A stretch of 64,000 nt of DNA from Enterococcus innesii (GCA_018982785.1 JAHHEN010000004.1:377001-441000); one strand, 5' to 3'. Shown: positions 50,343 through 62,377, counted from the stretch's first letter. Program-made: numbers and translations. The notes: generated by a model not told the origin, from the letters alone.

Positions 50343-52934
50343 ATGTTAAAAAAACTATCGAAAGATCAAGAATTAAAATTACTGGCAAAATTGACCGAAA
50401 GAGAATTGCTGATGGAAATGCGGACATCTTTCCAAGGGTTATCGGAAGAAGATGCTGCAGAACGTTTGGCAGAGTATGGTCCAAACAAAGTGGATGCGCA
50501 AAAACCAACACCTGCTTGGTTGATGATCCTAGGTGCTTTCAAAGATCCTTTTGTGTTAGTTTTGGCATTATTAATGGTTATTTCTTTTGTAACAGGCGAT
50601 ATTGAAGCAGTGATCGTGATGGGAATCATGATTTTGGCAAGTGTCATGATTACTTTCGTCCAAGAATACCGTTCCCAAAAAGCAAGCTTAGCGTTAAAAG
50701 AACTTATTGAAAATACTTGTTCCGTCACTCGAGATGGAATCACGAGAGAAATTCCAATGGATGAAGTCGTTCCAGGAGACATCGTCACCTTAGCAACCGG
50801 CGATATGATCCCTGCTGATGCCATCTTGATTTGGACCAAAGATTTATTTATCAATCAATCATCATTAACTGGCGAGTCAATGCCAGTTGAAAAATTTGTG
50901 GATGCTGGGATCAAAGAAAGTGATGCCCAAATTTCAGCTTTAGACATGCAAGATCTTGTTTTCATGGGTACCGATGTCTTAAGTGGTCAAGGAAAAGCGA
51001 TTATTTTGAAAACCGGTCAAAGTACTTTCTTCGGTGATATTGCCAAAAATGCGACGACGAAACGCGGCAAAACAACTTTTGAAGATGGCTTAACGAAAGT
51101 CAGCAAACTATTGTTGCGAATGGTCATGGTTCTTTTCCCGATCGTATTACTGATCAACGGATTGACCAAGGGCGATTGGGGCGAAGCGTTGTTCTTCGCG
51201 ATAGCAGTAGCAGTTGGTTTGACGCCAGAAATGCTACCAATGATCGTCACCAGCAACTTAGCCAAAGGGGCGATCTCTTTATCAAAAGAAAAAGTGATCG
51301 TCAAAGAATTGCCTTCTATACAAAACTTAGGCGCAATGGATGTTTTATGTACCGATAAAACGGGTACGATCACCGAAGATCGTGTTGTACTGGTACAGCA
51401 TTTAAACCCATTTGGCGTAGAAGATAAACAAGTCCTTGATATGACGTATTTAAATTCTTACTATCAAACAGGGTGGAAAAACCTGATGGATATTGCTGTC
51501 TTAAACTACTATGAAGAAGAAGGCTTGTCAGCGCCATTTAACGATGTGACAAAAATCGATGAGATTCCGTTTGACTTCTCACGTCGCCGCTTGACGGTTG
51601 TTGTCAATGCAGATGGTCATCAACTGATGGTCACTAAAGGGGCAGCCGAGGAAATGGAACAAGTCTGCAAGTATGTAGAAGTTGATGGCAAAGTGATGGA
51701 ATTGACTCCTCAATTGAGAGAACAATTGCGTCAAGTGAATTTGCGCTTGAACAAACAAGGAATGCGCGTGTTGACTGTTGCTGTAAAACGGGATGCCCAC
51801 GCAGATGCCGTTTATTCTGTAGAAGATGAACAAGACATGATCATGATTGGCTTTATGGGCTTCTTAGATCCAGCAAAAGAAACAGCAAAAACAGCGATTG
51901 CTTCTTTACATGGCCATGGCATCAATGTCAAAGTGCTGACGGGAGATAATGCGATCGTTGCGCAAAAAGTTTGTCGAGATGTTGGGATCGATGCTGATGA
52001 ATACTTGCTAGGAACCGATATAGATCATCTGTCAGATGAAGAGTTAGCAGAGAAAGCTGCAAAAACCAATCTGTTTGCAAAATTAAATCCAATGCAAAAA
52101 TCCCGAATCATTGAAACCATTCAAGCGGCAGGCCATACGGTTGGCTTTATGGGAGATGGCATTAACGATGCGCCTGCTTTGCGCACGGCAGATGTAGGTA
52201 TCTCGGTTGATACCGCAGCAGATATCACCAAAGATGCCAGCTCGATCATTTTATTAGAAAAAAGTTTGAATGTCCTTGATAAAGGAGTCATCGAAGGCCG
52301 CAAAGTATTTACCAATATGATGAAGTACATCAAAATGACTTTGAGTTCGAATTTCGGGAATGTGTTCTCGATTTTAGTTGCTAGTGCCTTTTTACCTTTC
52401 TTACCAATGTTGTCCATTCAACTGTTGGTTCAAAACTTGGTGTATGATATGGCCCAATTGACGATCCCATGGGACAACGTAGATAAAGAAGAGTTAGAAA
52501 AACCAGTTAAATGGCAAGTGGGTGGACTATTGAAGTTTACCGTCGGCATTGGACCTGTTAGCAGCATCTTCGATATTTTGACCTTCTTTATGATGTGGCA
52601 TGTCTTTAGTGCAAATACCATCCAAGAGCAAGCCTTGTTCCAAGCAGGATGGTTTATGATTGGCTTAACGACACAAACCTTAGTCGTTCACATGATCAGA
52701 ACGAGAAAATTACCATTTATCAAAAGTATCGCATCACCTGCAGTTTTGATTTCAAGTGTTCTAGCGATTGCAGTTGGCTTCTTGGTCATCTTGACGCCAT
52801 TGCATACCGTCTTTGATTTTGCAGCACTGCCATCAAGTTACTGGCCATGGTATGTCGGTATCAATCTAGCTTATTTAGTAACAGTTGAGTTTGCGAAACG
52901 CATTTACATTCATGTCACGAGAGAATGGATTTAA
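50343..52934 (+). CDS. mgtA: Magnesium-translocating P-type ATPase
   Basis: An 863-residue type IIIB P-type ATPase importing Mg2+. It has about ten TM segments, the actuator TGES, the phosphorylation motif DKTGTIT, MVTKGA in the nucleotide domain and GDGINDAPAL in the hinge. The end is the expected TM bundle (about residues 680-860). I chose ATG 50343, seven bases after GGAGG; the frame also opens at 50325 inside the leader. It is controlled by the M-box riboswitch. A terminator follows. Confidence 0.96.
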   Translation: MLKKLSKDQELKLLAKLTERELLMEMRTSFQGLSEEDAAERLAEYGPNKVDAQKPTPAWLMILGAFKDPFVLVLALLMVISFVTGDIEAVIVMGIMILASVMITFVQEYRSQKASLALKELIENTCSVTRDGITREIPMDEVVPGDIVTLATGDMIPADAILIWTKDLFINQSSLTGESMPVEKFVDAGIKESDAQISALDMQDLVFMGTDVLSGQGKAIILKTGQSTFFGDIAKNATTKRGKTTFEDGLTKVSKLLLRMVMVLFPIVLLINGLTKGDWGEALFFAIAVAVGLTPEMLPMIVTSNLAKGAISLSKEKVIVKELPSIQNLGAMDVLCTDKTGTITEDRVVLVQHLNPFGVEDKQVLDMTYLNSYYQTGWKNLMDIAVLNYYEEEGLSAPFNDVTKIDEIPFDFSRRRLTVVVNADGHQLMVTKGAAEEMEQVCKYVEVDGKVMELTPQLREQLRQVNLRLNKQGMRVLTVAVKRDAHADAVYSVEDEQDMIMIGFMGFLDPAKETAKTAIASLHGHGINVKVLTGDNAIVAQKVCRDVGIDADEYLLGTDIDHLSDEELAEKAAKTNLFAKLNPMQKSRIIETIQAAGHTVGFMGDGINDAPALRTADVGISVDTAADITKDASSIILLEKSLNVLDKGVIEGRKVFTNMMKYIKMTLSSNFGNVFSILVASAFLPFLPMLSIQLLVQNLVYDMAQLTIPWDNVDKEELEKPVKWQVGGLLKFTVGIGPVSSIFDILTFFMMWHVFSANTIQEQALFQAGWFMIGLTTQTLVVHMIRTRKLPFIKSIASPAVLISSVLAIAVGFLVILTPLHTVFDFAALPSSYWPWYVGINLAYLVTVEFAKRIYIHVTREWI

Positions 52935-52938
52935 AAAA

Positions 52939-52990
52939 AACAGGTCGGCGTTCTTCCTAACAGGGGGAGAATCGCCGATCTGTTTCTTTT
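52939..52990 (+). terminator. Terminator of mgtA
   Basis: AACAGGTCGGCG (52939-52950) pairs with CGCCGATCTGTT (52973-52984) with one mismatch-tolerant position, followed by a T-rich tract. Confidence 0.8.
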
Positions 52991-54479
<1,489 letters not shown>

Positions 54480-54481
54480 TC

Positions 54482-55459
54482 ATGGCACAAAAAACAATGA
54501 TTCAAGCAATTACAGATGCCTTAGCTGTTGAAATGGAAAATGACAAAGAGATTTTAGTCTTTGGTGAAGATGTCGGTAAAAACGGCGGGGTTTTCCGTGC
54601 AACAGAAGGTTTACAAGAAAAATTCGGCGAAGATCGTGTCTTCGATACCCCTCTTGCTGAATCTGGTATCGGCGGCTTGGCTTTCGGTTTAGCATTAGAA
54701 GGTTTCCGTCCAGTTCCAGAAATCCAATTCTTTGGTTTCGTATTTGAAACATTTGACGAAATCGTTGGTCAAATGGCGCGTACTCGTTACCGTATGGGTG
54801 GTACACGTAATTTACCAATCACTATTCGCTCACCATTTGGTGGCGGTGTGCACACACCAGAATTACACTCAGATAACTTGGAAGGATTGATCGCTCAATC
54901 ACCTGGTATCCGTGTCGTTATTCCATCAAACCCATATGATGCAAAAGGATTATTGATTGCTTCTATCCGCAGCAATGACCCAGTTGTTTTCTTAGAGCAC
55001 ATGAAACTTTACCGTTCATTCCGTGAAGAAGTGCCAGAAGAAGCATACGAAGTTCCTTTAGACAAAGCAGCAGTCACTCGTGAAGGTTCTGATGTTTCAA
55101 TCATCACTTATGGTGCGATGGTTCGTGAAGCAATCAAAGCTGCTGACAACTTAGCAAAAGAAAACATCAACGCTGAAATCATCGACTTGCGTACAGTTGC
55201 TCCTCTTGATGTTGAAACAATCATCAAATCAGTTGAAAAAACTGGTCGTGTAGTTGTCGTTCAAGAAGCACAAAAACAAGCAGGTGTTGGCGCTCAAGTC
55301 GTTTCTGAAATTTCTGAACGTGCGGTTCTATCACTAGAAGCTCCAATCGGACGCGTGTCTGCACCAGATACGATCTTCCCATTCGGTCAAGCTGAAAACA
55401 TTTGGTTGCCAAATGCAAAAGACATCGAAGACAAAGTGAAAGAAATCGTGAACTTTTAA
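54482..55459 (+). CDS. pdhB: Pyruvate dehydrogenase E1 beta
   Basis: A 325-residue transketolase-like subunit that completes the E1 active site. It has [17 protein letters not shown], the [19 protein letters not shown] block and the C-terminal [12 protein letters not shown] strand. Ribosome site AAGGAG overlaps the end of pdhA. Confidence 0.97.
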   Translation: MAQKTMIQAITDALAVEMENDKEILVFGEDVGKNGGVFRATEGLQEKFGEDRVFDTPLAESGIGGLAFGLALEGFRPVPEIQFFGFVFETFDEIVGQMARTRYRMGGTRNLPITIRSPFGGGVHTPELHSDNLEGLIAQSPGIRVVIPSNPYDAKGLLIASIRSNDPVVFLEHMKLYRSFREEVPEEAYEVPLDKAAVTREGSDVSIITYGAMVREAIKAADNLAKENINAEIIDLRTVAPLDVETIIKSVEKTGRVVVVQEAQKQAGVGAQVVSEISERAVLSLEAPIGRVSAPDTIFPFGQAENIWLPNAKDIEDKVKEIVNF

Positions 55460-55484
55460 TAGTTGAAGAAGGGAAGAATAGAAA

Positions 55485-57131
55485 ATGGCATTTCAATTTA
55501 AATTACCGGATATCGGTGAAGGAATTGCAGAAGGCGAAATCGTAAAATGGTTCGTCAAAGCAGGGGATACCATCAATGAAGATGATACCTTACTAGAAGT
55601 TCAAAATGATAAATCAGTGGAAGAAATTCCATCTCCAGTAACAGGAACAGTGAAAAACATCGTTGTCCCTGAAGGTACAGTCGCAAACGTTGGGGATGTC
55701 CTTGTTGAGATCGATGCACCAGGACATGAAGACAACGAAGGCGATGCAGGTGTAGCAGCAGAGTCTCAAACCCCAGCAAAACCAGCGGCAGAACCTACAA
55801 CGGAAACGGCTGAAGCATCAGCTGGTTCTTCTGAAGGCGCAGGCGTTTTCCAATTCAAATTACCAGATATCGGTGAAGGGATTGCAGAAGGCGAAATCGT
55901 AAAATGGTTCGTTAAAGCAGGAGATACCATCAATGAAGATGATACGTTGCTTGAAGTTCAAAACGACAAATCAGTGGAAGAAATTCCATCTCCAGTAACA
56001 GGAACAGTGAAAAACATCGTTGTTGCTGAAGGAACAGTCGCAAATGTTGGGGATGTTTTAGTTGAAATCGACGCACCTGGTCACAACAGTGCGCCTGCTT
56101 CATCAAGCACATCTGGAGAAGCACCAAAAGAAAAAGTGGAAACTTCTGGTTCGGCAAGTGTTGTTGAAGCAGCAGATCCTAACAAACGCGTCTTGGCTAT
56201 GCCTTCTGTCCGTCAATTTGCTCGTGAAAAAGATGTGGATATTTCTCAAGTATCAGCAACAGGTAAAGGCGGCCGTGTAACAAAAGAAGACATCGAAAAC
56301 TTCCTATCAGGTGGCGGACAAGCTGCAAAAGCTGAAACTCAAGCTCCTGCGAAAGAAGAAACAAAAGCTGCAGCAACTGAAAGCAAACCAGCAGCTCCAG
56401 CAAAAGCCTTCAAATCAAACTTAGGTGATTTAGAAGAACGTGTGGCCTTAACACCTACACGTAAAGCAATCGCTAAAGCGATGGTAAACAGCAAACAAAC
56501 AGCTCCTCATGTAACCTTGCATGATGAAGTTGAAGTAACAAACCTATGGGATAACCGTAAGAAATTCAAAGAAGTTGCTGCTGCAAACGGCACAAAACTT
56601 ACTTTCTTACCATATGTTGTAAAAGCATTGACTGCAACAGTGAAAAAATTCCCTATCTTGAATGCGTCAATCGATGATGCAAAACAAGAGATCGTATACA
56701 AAAACTATTACAACATCGGTATCGCAACAGATACTGACCATGGGTTGTATGTACCAAACGTAAAAGATGCAGATCGTAAAGGCATGTTTGCTATCGCTGA
56801 TGAAATCAACGAAAAAGCAAAACTTGCTCATGACGGCAAATTGGCTGCAGATGATATGCGTAATGGTACCATCACAATCAGTAACATCGGTTCAGTTGGT
56901 GGCGGCTGGTTCACACCAGTAATCAACTACCCTGAAGTAGCTATTTTGGGTGTAGGTACGATCGCGCAACAACCAATCGTAAACGCTGAAGGCGAAATCG
57001 TTGTCGGACGTGTGATGAAACTTTCCTTAAGCTTCGACCACCGTATCGTTGATGGCGCAACAGCGCAACAAGCAATGAATAATATCAAACGTCTATTAGC
57101 TGATCCAGAGCTATTAATGATGGAAGGATGA
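55485..57131 (+). CDS. pdhC: Pyruvate dehydrogenase E2, dihydrolipoamide acetyltransferase with two lipoyl domains
   Basis: A 548-residue E2 core. Lipoyl domains lie at about residues 2-80 and 121-200, each with the lipoylated Lys in the QNDKSVEE motif. Ala/Pro/Glu-rich linkers follow, then a peripheral-subunit-binding domain (about 235-272; [14 protein letters not shown]) and the acetyltransferase domain (about 325-548) with the active-site His in [10 protein letters not shown]. The two lipoyl domains are almost identical even in DNA. Confidence 0.97.
   Translation: MAFQFKLPDIGEGIAEGEIVKWFVKAGDTINEDDTLLEVQNDKSVEEIPSPVTGTVKNIVVPEGTVANVGDVLVEIDAPGHEDNEGDAGVAAESQTPAKPAAEPTTETAEASAGSSEGAGVFQFKLPDIGEGIAEGEIVKWFVKAGDTINEDDTLLEVQNDKSVEEIPSPVTGTVKNIVVAEGTVANVGDVLVEIDAPGHNSAPASSSTSGEAPKEKVETSGSASVVEAADPNKRVLAMPSVRQFAREKDVDISQVSATGKGGRVTKEDIENFLSGGGQAAKAETQAPAKEETKAAATESKPAAPAKAFKSNLGDLEERVALTPTRKAIAKAMVNSKQTAPHVTLHDEVEVTNLWDNRKKFKEVAAANGTKLTFLPYVVKALTATVKKFPILNASIDDAKQEIVYKNYYNIGIATDTDHGLYVPNVKDADRKGMFAIADEINEKAKLAHDGKLAADDMRNGTITISNIGSVGGGWFTPVINYPEVAILGVGTIAQQPIVNAEGEIVVGRVMKLSLSFDHRIVDGATAQQAMNNIKRLLADPELLMMEG
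55494..55730 (+). repeat. Lipoyl-domain repeat, copy 1
   Basis: This 237-bp stretch of pdhC is nearly identical to 55851-56087, exactly 357 bp (119 codons) downstream; differences are mostly third-codon changes. Confidence 0.9.
55851..56087 (+). repeat. Lipoyl-domain repeat, copy 2
   Basis: Second copy of the pdhC lipoyl coding repeat; see 55494-55730. Confidence 0.9.
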
Positions 57132-57138
57132 TTAACAA

Positions 57139-58545
57139 ATGGTAGTTGGAGATTTTGCTGTTGAATTAGATACAGTTGTAATCGGTGCGGGACCTGGCGG
57201 CTATGTAGCTGCCATCCGCGCTGCTGAAATGGGACAAAAAGTAGCAATCATTGAAAGAGAATATATCGGCGGCGTTTGTTTGAACGTTGGTTGTATCCCT
57301 TCAAAAGCCTTGATCGCTGCAGGTCATCATTACCAAGAATCTTTGGATTCAACAATGTTTGGTGTAACAAGTGAAAATGTTTCCCTTGATTTTACCAAAA
57401 CTCAAGAATGGAAAGACAACAAAGTCGTTAAAACATTAACTTCAGGTGTTGGTTTCCTATTGAAAAAACACAAAGTAGAAACGATTGAAGGAGAAGCTTT
57501 CTTCGTTGATGATCACACATTGCGTGTCATCCACCCAGATTCAGTACAAACATACTCTTTCAACAATGCAATCATCGCAACAGGTTCTCGTCCAATTGAA
57601 ATCCCTGGTTTCAAATTCGGCGGACGTGTTCTTGATTCAACTGGCGGATTGGCATTAAAAGAAGTTCCTAAAAAATTCGTTGTTATCGGTGGCGGTGTCA
57701 TCGGTTCTGAACTAGGTGCAGCTTATGCAAACCTAGGGGCAGAAGTAACGATCCTTGAAGGCTCTCCTCAAATCTTGCCAACCTATGAAAAAGACATGGT
57801 CAAATTGGTTGAAGAAGACTTTGCGAAAAAAGGTGTAACAGTCGTTACCAACGCAATGGCGAAAGAAGCAATTGACAATGGCGATAGCGTAACTGTGAAA
57901 TATGCCGTAGATGGTAAAGAAGAATCAGTTACTGCTGATTACGTAATGGTTACTGTTGGTCGTCGTCCAAATACTGATGACATGGGCTTAGAACAAGCAG
58001 GTGTTGAAGTAGGCGAACGCGGATTGATCACGGTTGACAAACAAGGCCGTACCAACGTATCAAACATCTACGCAATTGGTGATATCGTACCTGGTGCTGC
58101 ATTAGCACATAAAGCTAGCTACGAAGCAAAAATCGCTGCTGAAGCAATCTCTGGTAAAAAAGTTGCCGTTGATTACAAAGCGATGCCAGCAGTTGCCTTT
58201 ACTGACCCAGAATTGGCTTCTGTCGGTATGACGATCAAAGATGCCAAAGATGCTGGAATTGAAGCAAAAGCATTCAAATTCCCATTCTCAGGTAACGGTC
58301 GTGCGTTATCTCTAGGGAAAACTGAAGGATTCATCCGCTTAGTAACAACGGTTGAAGACAATGTGATCATCGGTGCGCAAATTGCTGGTCTAGGAGCAAG
58401 CGATATGGTTTCAGAACTTGCTCTTGCTATTGAATCTGGCATGAACGCAGAAGATATCGCGTTAACGATCCATCCACATCCATCTCTAGGTGAGATCACA
58501 ATGGATGCTGCTGAGTTAGCTCTAGGATTACCAATCCACATTTAA
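57139..58545 (+). CDS. lpdA: Dihydrolipoamide dehydrogenase (E3)
   Basis: A 468-residue FAD flavoprotein that reoxidises dihydrolipoamide. FAD motif [10 protein letters not shown], redox disulfide [16 protein letters not shown] motif [12 protein letters not shown] and C-terminal His-Glu in HPHPSLGE are all present. It is the last gene of the pdh operon, 7 bases after pdhC. Confidence 0.97.
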   Translation: MVVGDFAVELDTVVIGAGPGGYVAAIRAAEMGQKVAIIEREYIGGVCLNVGCIPSKALIAAGHHYQESLDSTMFGVTSENVSLDFTKTQEWKDNKVVKTLTSGVGFLLKKHKVETIEGEAFFVDDHTLRVIHPDSVQTYSFNNAIIATGSRPIEIPGFKFGGRVLDSTGGLALKEVPKKFVVIGGGVIGSELGAAYANLGAEVTILEGSPQILPTYEKDMVKLVEEDFAKKGVTVVTNAMAKEAIDNGDSVTVKYAVDGKEESVTADYVMVTVGRRPNTDDMGLEQAGVEVGERGLITVDKQGRTNVSNIYAIGDIVPGAALAHKASYEAKIAAEAISGKKVAVDYKAMPAVAFTDPELASVGMTIKDAKDAGIEAKAFKFPFSGNGRALSLGKTEGFIRLVTTVEDNVIIGAQIAGLGASDMVSELALAIESGMNAEDIALTIHPHPSLGEITMDAAELALGLPIHI

Positions 58546-58553
58546 GCTTTGTG

Positions 58554-58587
58554 AAACTCGTTCATCATTTGGTGAACGAGTTTTTTT
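58554..58587 (+). terminator. Terminator of the pdh operon
   Basis: AAACTCGTTCA and TGAACGAGTTT arms (58554-58564, 58573-58583), an 8-nt loop and a seven-T run. Confidence 0.92.
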
Positions 58588-58616
58588 ATCACCAAAAATA
58601 AAGCGATCCTAAGCTA

Positions 58617-58645
58617 TTGACAGAATCTTCTGGAAATGATACGAT
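58617..58645 (+). promoter_or_regulatory. Promoter of the metY T-box leader
   Basis: TTGACA (58617-58622), a 17-bp spacer and TACGAT (58640-58645). Confidence 0.75.
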
Positions 58646-58651
58646 GCTCTT

Positions 58652-58936
58652 AATATTTCAACCGTTGATGAGGAAAGTACATTGATTTGGCAAGCCTAGA
58701 GAGTCTTCGTAAGGTGCAAGAAGAACTTGTAGAATCAATCGAAAATGGCCTCAGAGGTGATCTTCTGAACTTGTACGAAAGATAAGGAGATCCGGGTGCG
58801 CCCGCTATCGCGTCAAAGTATAACGACGTTTATTTGTCGCGTACTTGCTGAGAAGCATGCTGAAAAGTCTGCTTGAATAAAGGTGGTAACATGTAAACAC
58901 GTCCTTTGATATTTCGATATCAGAGGGCTTTTTTAT
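58652..58936 (+). ncRNA. Methionine T-box riboswitch
   Basis: Stem I can be traced: TGAGG (58669-58673) pairs with CCTCA (58749-58753), and ATTGATT (58681-58687) pairs with AATCAAT (58733-58739). The AGTA motif is at 58677 and GGTGCAAG in the distal loop. The specifier loop GAAA-ATG-G places AUG at 58745-58747, i.e. methionine. The T-box AAGGTGGTAACATG (from 58880) pairs with ACGTCCTT as antiterminator, and a competing terminator with T-run ends near 58935. Uncharged tRNA-Met should allow read-through into metY. Confidence 0.9.
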
Positions 58937-58959
58937 TTGCATTATTAAGGAGGAATAGT

Positions 58960-60231
58960 ATGACAGAACGATTTGAGACGATTCAATTACACGGAGGACA
59001 AACACCAGATCCTACCACAGGAAGTCGCGCCGTACCCATTTATCAAACCACATCCTATGTGTTTGATGATGCTGACCAAGCGGCAGCGAGATTTAGTCTT
59101 GGTGAGAGCGGCAATATCTATACCCGTATTACCAATCCGACGACCGCGGTTCTAGAAGAACGATTAGCCCTTTTAGAAGGCGGTGTCGGTGCGTTAGCAA
59201 CGGCTTCTGGCTCAGCAGCAATCACCTATGCGATTTTAAATCTTGCACAAGCAGGAGATCATATCGTTTCTGCTGCTTCAATTTATGGGGGGACCTATAA
59301 TTTATTCGCTCATACGTTGCCAGATTTTGGCATTACCACAAGCTTTGTCGATAGTGAAGATCTACTAGCACTAAAAGCAGCCATCCAGGAAAATACCAAA
59401 GCAGTTTTTCTAGAGTCTTTAGGCAATCCAGATATTGATATTGCCGACTTTAAAAAGATTGCAGCGATCGCTCATGAAGCCGGGATTCCCCTGATCATTG
59501 ACAACACCTTTGCGACTCCCTATCTGTTTCGAGGGTTTGAGCATGGGGCGGACATCATCGTTTATTCCACGACAAAATACCTCGGTGGTCACGGGGCTGC
59601 TTTAGGAGGGGCTATTATTGATAGTGGCAACTTTGATTGGACAAACGGCAAATTTCCCAAGCTGGTCGATCCCGATCATAGTTACCATGGAATCTCATGG
59701 GTAGAAGCCGCTGGTAACGCTGCCTATATCACTCGGGCCCGAACGATTCTTTTACGGGATACAGGTGCTGCGATTTCTCCCTTCAATTCATGGGTGTTGC
59801 TTTTAGGCATCGAAACGCTTTCGTTGCGGATGGAACGTCATGTAGAAAATGCGCAACAAGTTGCTGAATTTTTAGCCAAGCACTCGGAAGTTTCTTGGGT
59901 TCATTTCCCAACCCTGCCGGACAGTCCTTATTTTAAGCGGGCGCAGGAGTATTTCCCCAAAGGGACCAGTTCGGTCTTTTCCTTCGGATTAAAGGGTGGG
60001 GCAGAAGCAAGCAAAACCTTTTGTGGCGCAACCAAGCTCTTCTCTTTGCTGGCAAATGTCGGGGATGCAAAGTCCTTGATCATCCATCCAGCTTCGACGA
60101 CCCATTCCCAGCTTAGCGTAGAAGAACTTGCAGCAGCCAAAATTCGTCCAGAGACGATTCGCCTATCCGTTGGATTGGAAAACATTAACGATCTCTTGGA
60201 AGATCTCACGCAAGCCTTCCAACAGCTCTAA
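58960..60231 (+). CDS. metY: O-acetylhomoserine sulfhydrylase / aminocarboxypropyltransferase
   Basis: A 423-residue PLP enzyme of the Cys/Met metabolism family that makes homocysteine from O-acetylhomoserine and sulfide. It has ETIQLHGGQTPDPTTGSRAVPIYQT and the PLP lysine in VYSTTKYLGGHGA. The longer length and the GGQ.PDP start favour MetY over MetB/MetC. ATG 58960 follows AAGGAGGA; an in-frame upstream ATG lies in the terminator. A methionine T-box controls it. Confidence 0.9.
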   Translation: MTERFETIQLHGGQTPDPTTGSRAVPIYQTTSYVFDDADQAAARFSLGESGNIYTRITNPTTAVLEERLALLEGGVGALATASGSAAITYAILNLAQAGDHIVSAASIYGGTYNLFAHTLPDFGITTSFVDSEDLLALKAAIQENTKAVFLESLGNPDIDIADFKKIAAIAHEAGIPLIIDNTFATPYLFRGFEHGADIIVYSTTKYLGGHGAALGGAIIDSGNFDWTNGKFPKLVDPDHSYHGISWVEAAGNAAYITRARTILLRDTGAAISPFNSWVLLLGIETLSLRMERHVENAQQVAEFLAKHSEVSWVHFPTLPDSPYFKRAQEYFPKGTSSVFSFGLKGGAEASKTFCGATKLFSLLANVGDAKSLIIHPASTTHSQLSVEELAAAKIRPETIRLSVGLENINDLLEDLTQAFQQL

Positions 60232-60250
60232 ATAGTTGAAGCAGTAGGAA

Positions 60251-60279
60251 AAGCGCAGGATACTATGCTGCGCTTTTTT
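60251..60279 (+). terminator. Terminator of metY
   Basis: AAGCGCAG and CTGCGCTT arms with a 9-nt loop and T-run. Confidence 0.9.
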
Positions 60280-60393
60280 GTTGTCGGTTAGTGTTTCAAA
60301 TAAAACTGCGGTTTCTGTTGTTAGAAGGATAGTAAATCCATCGGTTCTATGCTATATTTAGTTGCTAAGGAATATGGATAAGGTGGGGGATGT

Positions 60394-61593
60394 ATGCGTA
60401 ATCATGCGAGTGACAAGAGGATTCGGTTTTACTACACAAGTTTGCAATTTCTTTATTGGATGATGTTTTGCTCAATCTATGGCTTTGCGACCCTTTTTTT
60501 GATTTATTTCAAGGTCGATCCAGCAAAAATTGGCGGTATTTTAGCCTTAGTCAATATTGCGTCTACGATTTTGCAGCCCTTCATCAGTCAAGTCATTATC
60601 AAAAAAAGCAAAGTACCGCTGATCGTTGTATTGAAAACGATGACAATCGGCGTGGTCACGGTGCTCTTAGCAGGTGTGATTTTCCCTGCATTATCGATAC
60701 TGACTTATGTTTTAGGAGGGATTTTGCTCGTTTCCATGCAGTCCTTTCTCAACGCCTTGGCATTTGAATACACGAATAGCGGCAACAAAATCAATTTTGG
60801 CTTTTCGCGTGCGGGTGGATCACTAGGATTTGCGGGGACCTCCTTTTTACTGGGGCAGCTCTTGGAGGAGTTTTCGGCAGCCCTTTTGCCAATGATTGCT
60901 ATCGGGCAGGCCGTTTTGTTTCTCATTATTTTGCTTTTGCTGCCAGCGATCAAGAAGCCAGAAATGCCCGTGATGCTTACAGAACAAAGGCATTCAGGTG
61001 CCTTTTTGAAAAAATATCCTTTTTTACTCTTTCTCTTTGTCGGGTTTAGCTTTCTCTTCAGCTTCCACACGATGATCAACAGTTTTTTGGCACAAATTTT
61101 TGCCGATATTGGCGGTGGCAGTAAGGAAGTTGGCATCGCCCTGATGGTTGCGGCGTTATGCGAACTGCCAGGCATGATTTTCTTTGAACAGTTAGTGAGG
61201 ATACGGTCTAGCCGTTTTTGGCTGTTGTTTTCCAGTGTTGCCTTTGCCATTCGTGGGGTGCTGATGCTGTTGATCAGCTCCATCATCCTGATGGAAATGA
61301 GCCATTTGATGCAAGGGGTTAGTTTTGCTTTGTTTATTCCAGCTTCGGCTTATTTGTTCAACCATAGTTTGGCAGATGAAGACCGGGTTTTTGGACAAAC
61401 GATCATCATTATTGCTACCACGATCGGTGGCGTGATCGGCAATCTTTTAGGGGGGATGCTGATCCAAAGCTTCGGTGTCTGGGAAATGCTTTTGATTGGG
61501 ACTGGGTTTGCCGTTTTGGGTGCTGCATTGACCTTTATCGGTGTGAAAAAAATCCCTAAAAGCGACAAGAAATTAGCGATCGTAAGCGAATGA
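60394..61593 (+). CDS. MFS transporter (LacY/MFS_1-like group)
   Basis: A 399-residue protein with about twelve TM segments. The start RFYYTSLQFLYWMMFCSIYGFATLFL and the fold resemble the MFS_1-like/oligosaccharide:H+ symporter group. AAGGTGGGGG precedes the ATG. The substrate is unknown; no sugar gene is adjacent. Convergent with the PfpI gene. Confidence 0.82.
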   Translation: MRNHASDKRIRFYYTSLQFLYWMMFCSIYGFATLFLIYFKVDPAKIGGILALVNIASTILQPFISQVIIKKSKVPLIVVLKTMTIGVVTVLLAGVIFPALSILTYVLGGILLVSMQSFLNALAFEYTNSGNKINFGFSRAGGSLGFAGTSFLLGQLLEEFSAALLPMIAIGQAVLFLIILLLLPAIKKPEMPVMLTEQRHSGAFLKKYPFLLFLFVGFSFLFSFHTMINSFLAQIFADIGGGSKEVGIALMVAALCELPGMIFFEQLVRIRSSRFWLLFSSVAFAIRGVLMLLISSIILMEMSHLMQGVSFALFIPASAYLFNHSLADEDRVFGQTIIIIATTIGGVIGNLLGGMLIQSFGVWEMLLIGTGFAVLGAALTFIGVKKIPKSDKKLAIVSE

Positions 61594-61604
61594 TCGATAG
61601 GTAA

Positions 61605-61646
61605 AAAAAGAGTTGCGGCCGTATTTGCTTCGGTCGCAACTCTTTT
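61605..61646. terminator. Bidirectional terminator
   Basis: AAAAAGAGTTGCGGCC and GGTCGCAACTCTTTT arms between convergent genes, with A and T runs on the two sides. Confidence 0.9.
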
Positions 61647-61664
61647 GAATCTGATCAACGGGTA

Positions 61665-62189
61665 CTATTTCTTTTCTAATACAGCGATAAATTCCCGCAT
61701 ATAGTCTGGTAGATCTGGGGGACGGCGGCTGGAAACGATATGTCCATCCGTAACAACAGGTGTATCGACCCATGTGGCTCCAGCATTTGTCATATCATCT
61801 TTGATGCCTGGTGTACTGGTGACCGTCTTGCCTTGCAGGATATTCGCAGAAATCAAGACCCAGCCTGCATGACAGATTTGACCAATGATTTTTTGGTCTT
61901 TGTCCATCGTTTGCACGAAAGAGATGACCTCTGGGAAACGTCGCAATTTATCAGGCGCCCAACCACCTGGAACTAAGATGGCATCGTAGTCATCGGCATG
62001 AATATCAGAAAAAGCAAAGGCTGATTCTGCGGGTACGCCGTATTTGCCAATATACGTTTTATGCGCTTCTTCACCGACTAAATCGACTTGTGCGCCTTCT
62101 TCCCGTAACCGATGGACCGGATACCACAGTTCTAAATCTTCGAAATCATTGTCGACTAAGGCAATGATTTTTTTGTTTTCTAAACGCAA
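61665..62189 (-). CDS. DJ-1/PfpI family protein
   Basis: A 174-residue protein of the class I glutamine amidotransferase-like DJ-1/PfpI family, with the nucleophile Cys in GQICHAGWVL and a GGWAPDKLR segment. Members act as proteases, glyoxalase/deglycase-type or general stress proteins; the exact activity is unknown. It starts on TTG (62189) with AGGAGG upstream. Confidence 0.85.
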   Translation of the reverse strand: MRLENKKIIALVDNDFEDLELWYPVHRLREEGAQVDLVGEEAHKTYIGKYGVPAESAFAFSDIHADDYDAILVPGGWAPDKLRRFPEVISFVQTMDKDQKIIGQICHAGWVLISANILQGKTVTSTPGIKDDMTNAGATWVDTPVVTDGHIVSSRRPPDLPDYMREFIAVLEKK

Positions 62190-62377
62190 GAGAATTCCTC
62201 CTTTTTCTTGTTATTCTTACTGTAACATCATGCAAAGAGAAACACCAAAAGTATGCTTCTTAAAAAATGCCAAGGAGCTATTTTGAGAATGGTCATTCAG
62301 AGCAATGGTATTGATGTAAGCGTTGTAATCATTAGGAAAGTGAGCGATAATAAAAGAAAGCCAAAGGAGACGAAGAT

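Noticed and set aside
58652-58936. SAM riboswitch upstream of metY
   Set aside because: The T-box sequence, AGTA motif, distal loop and AUG specifier explain the leader; no S-box core is present.
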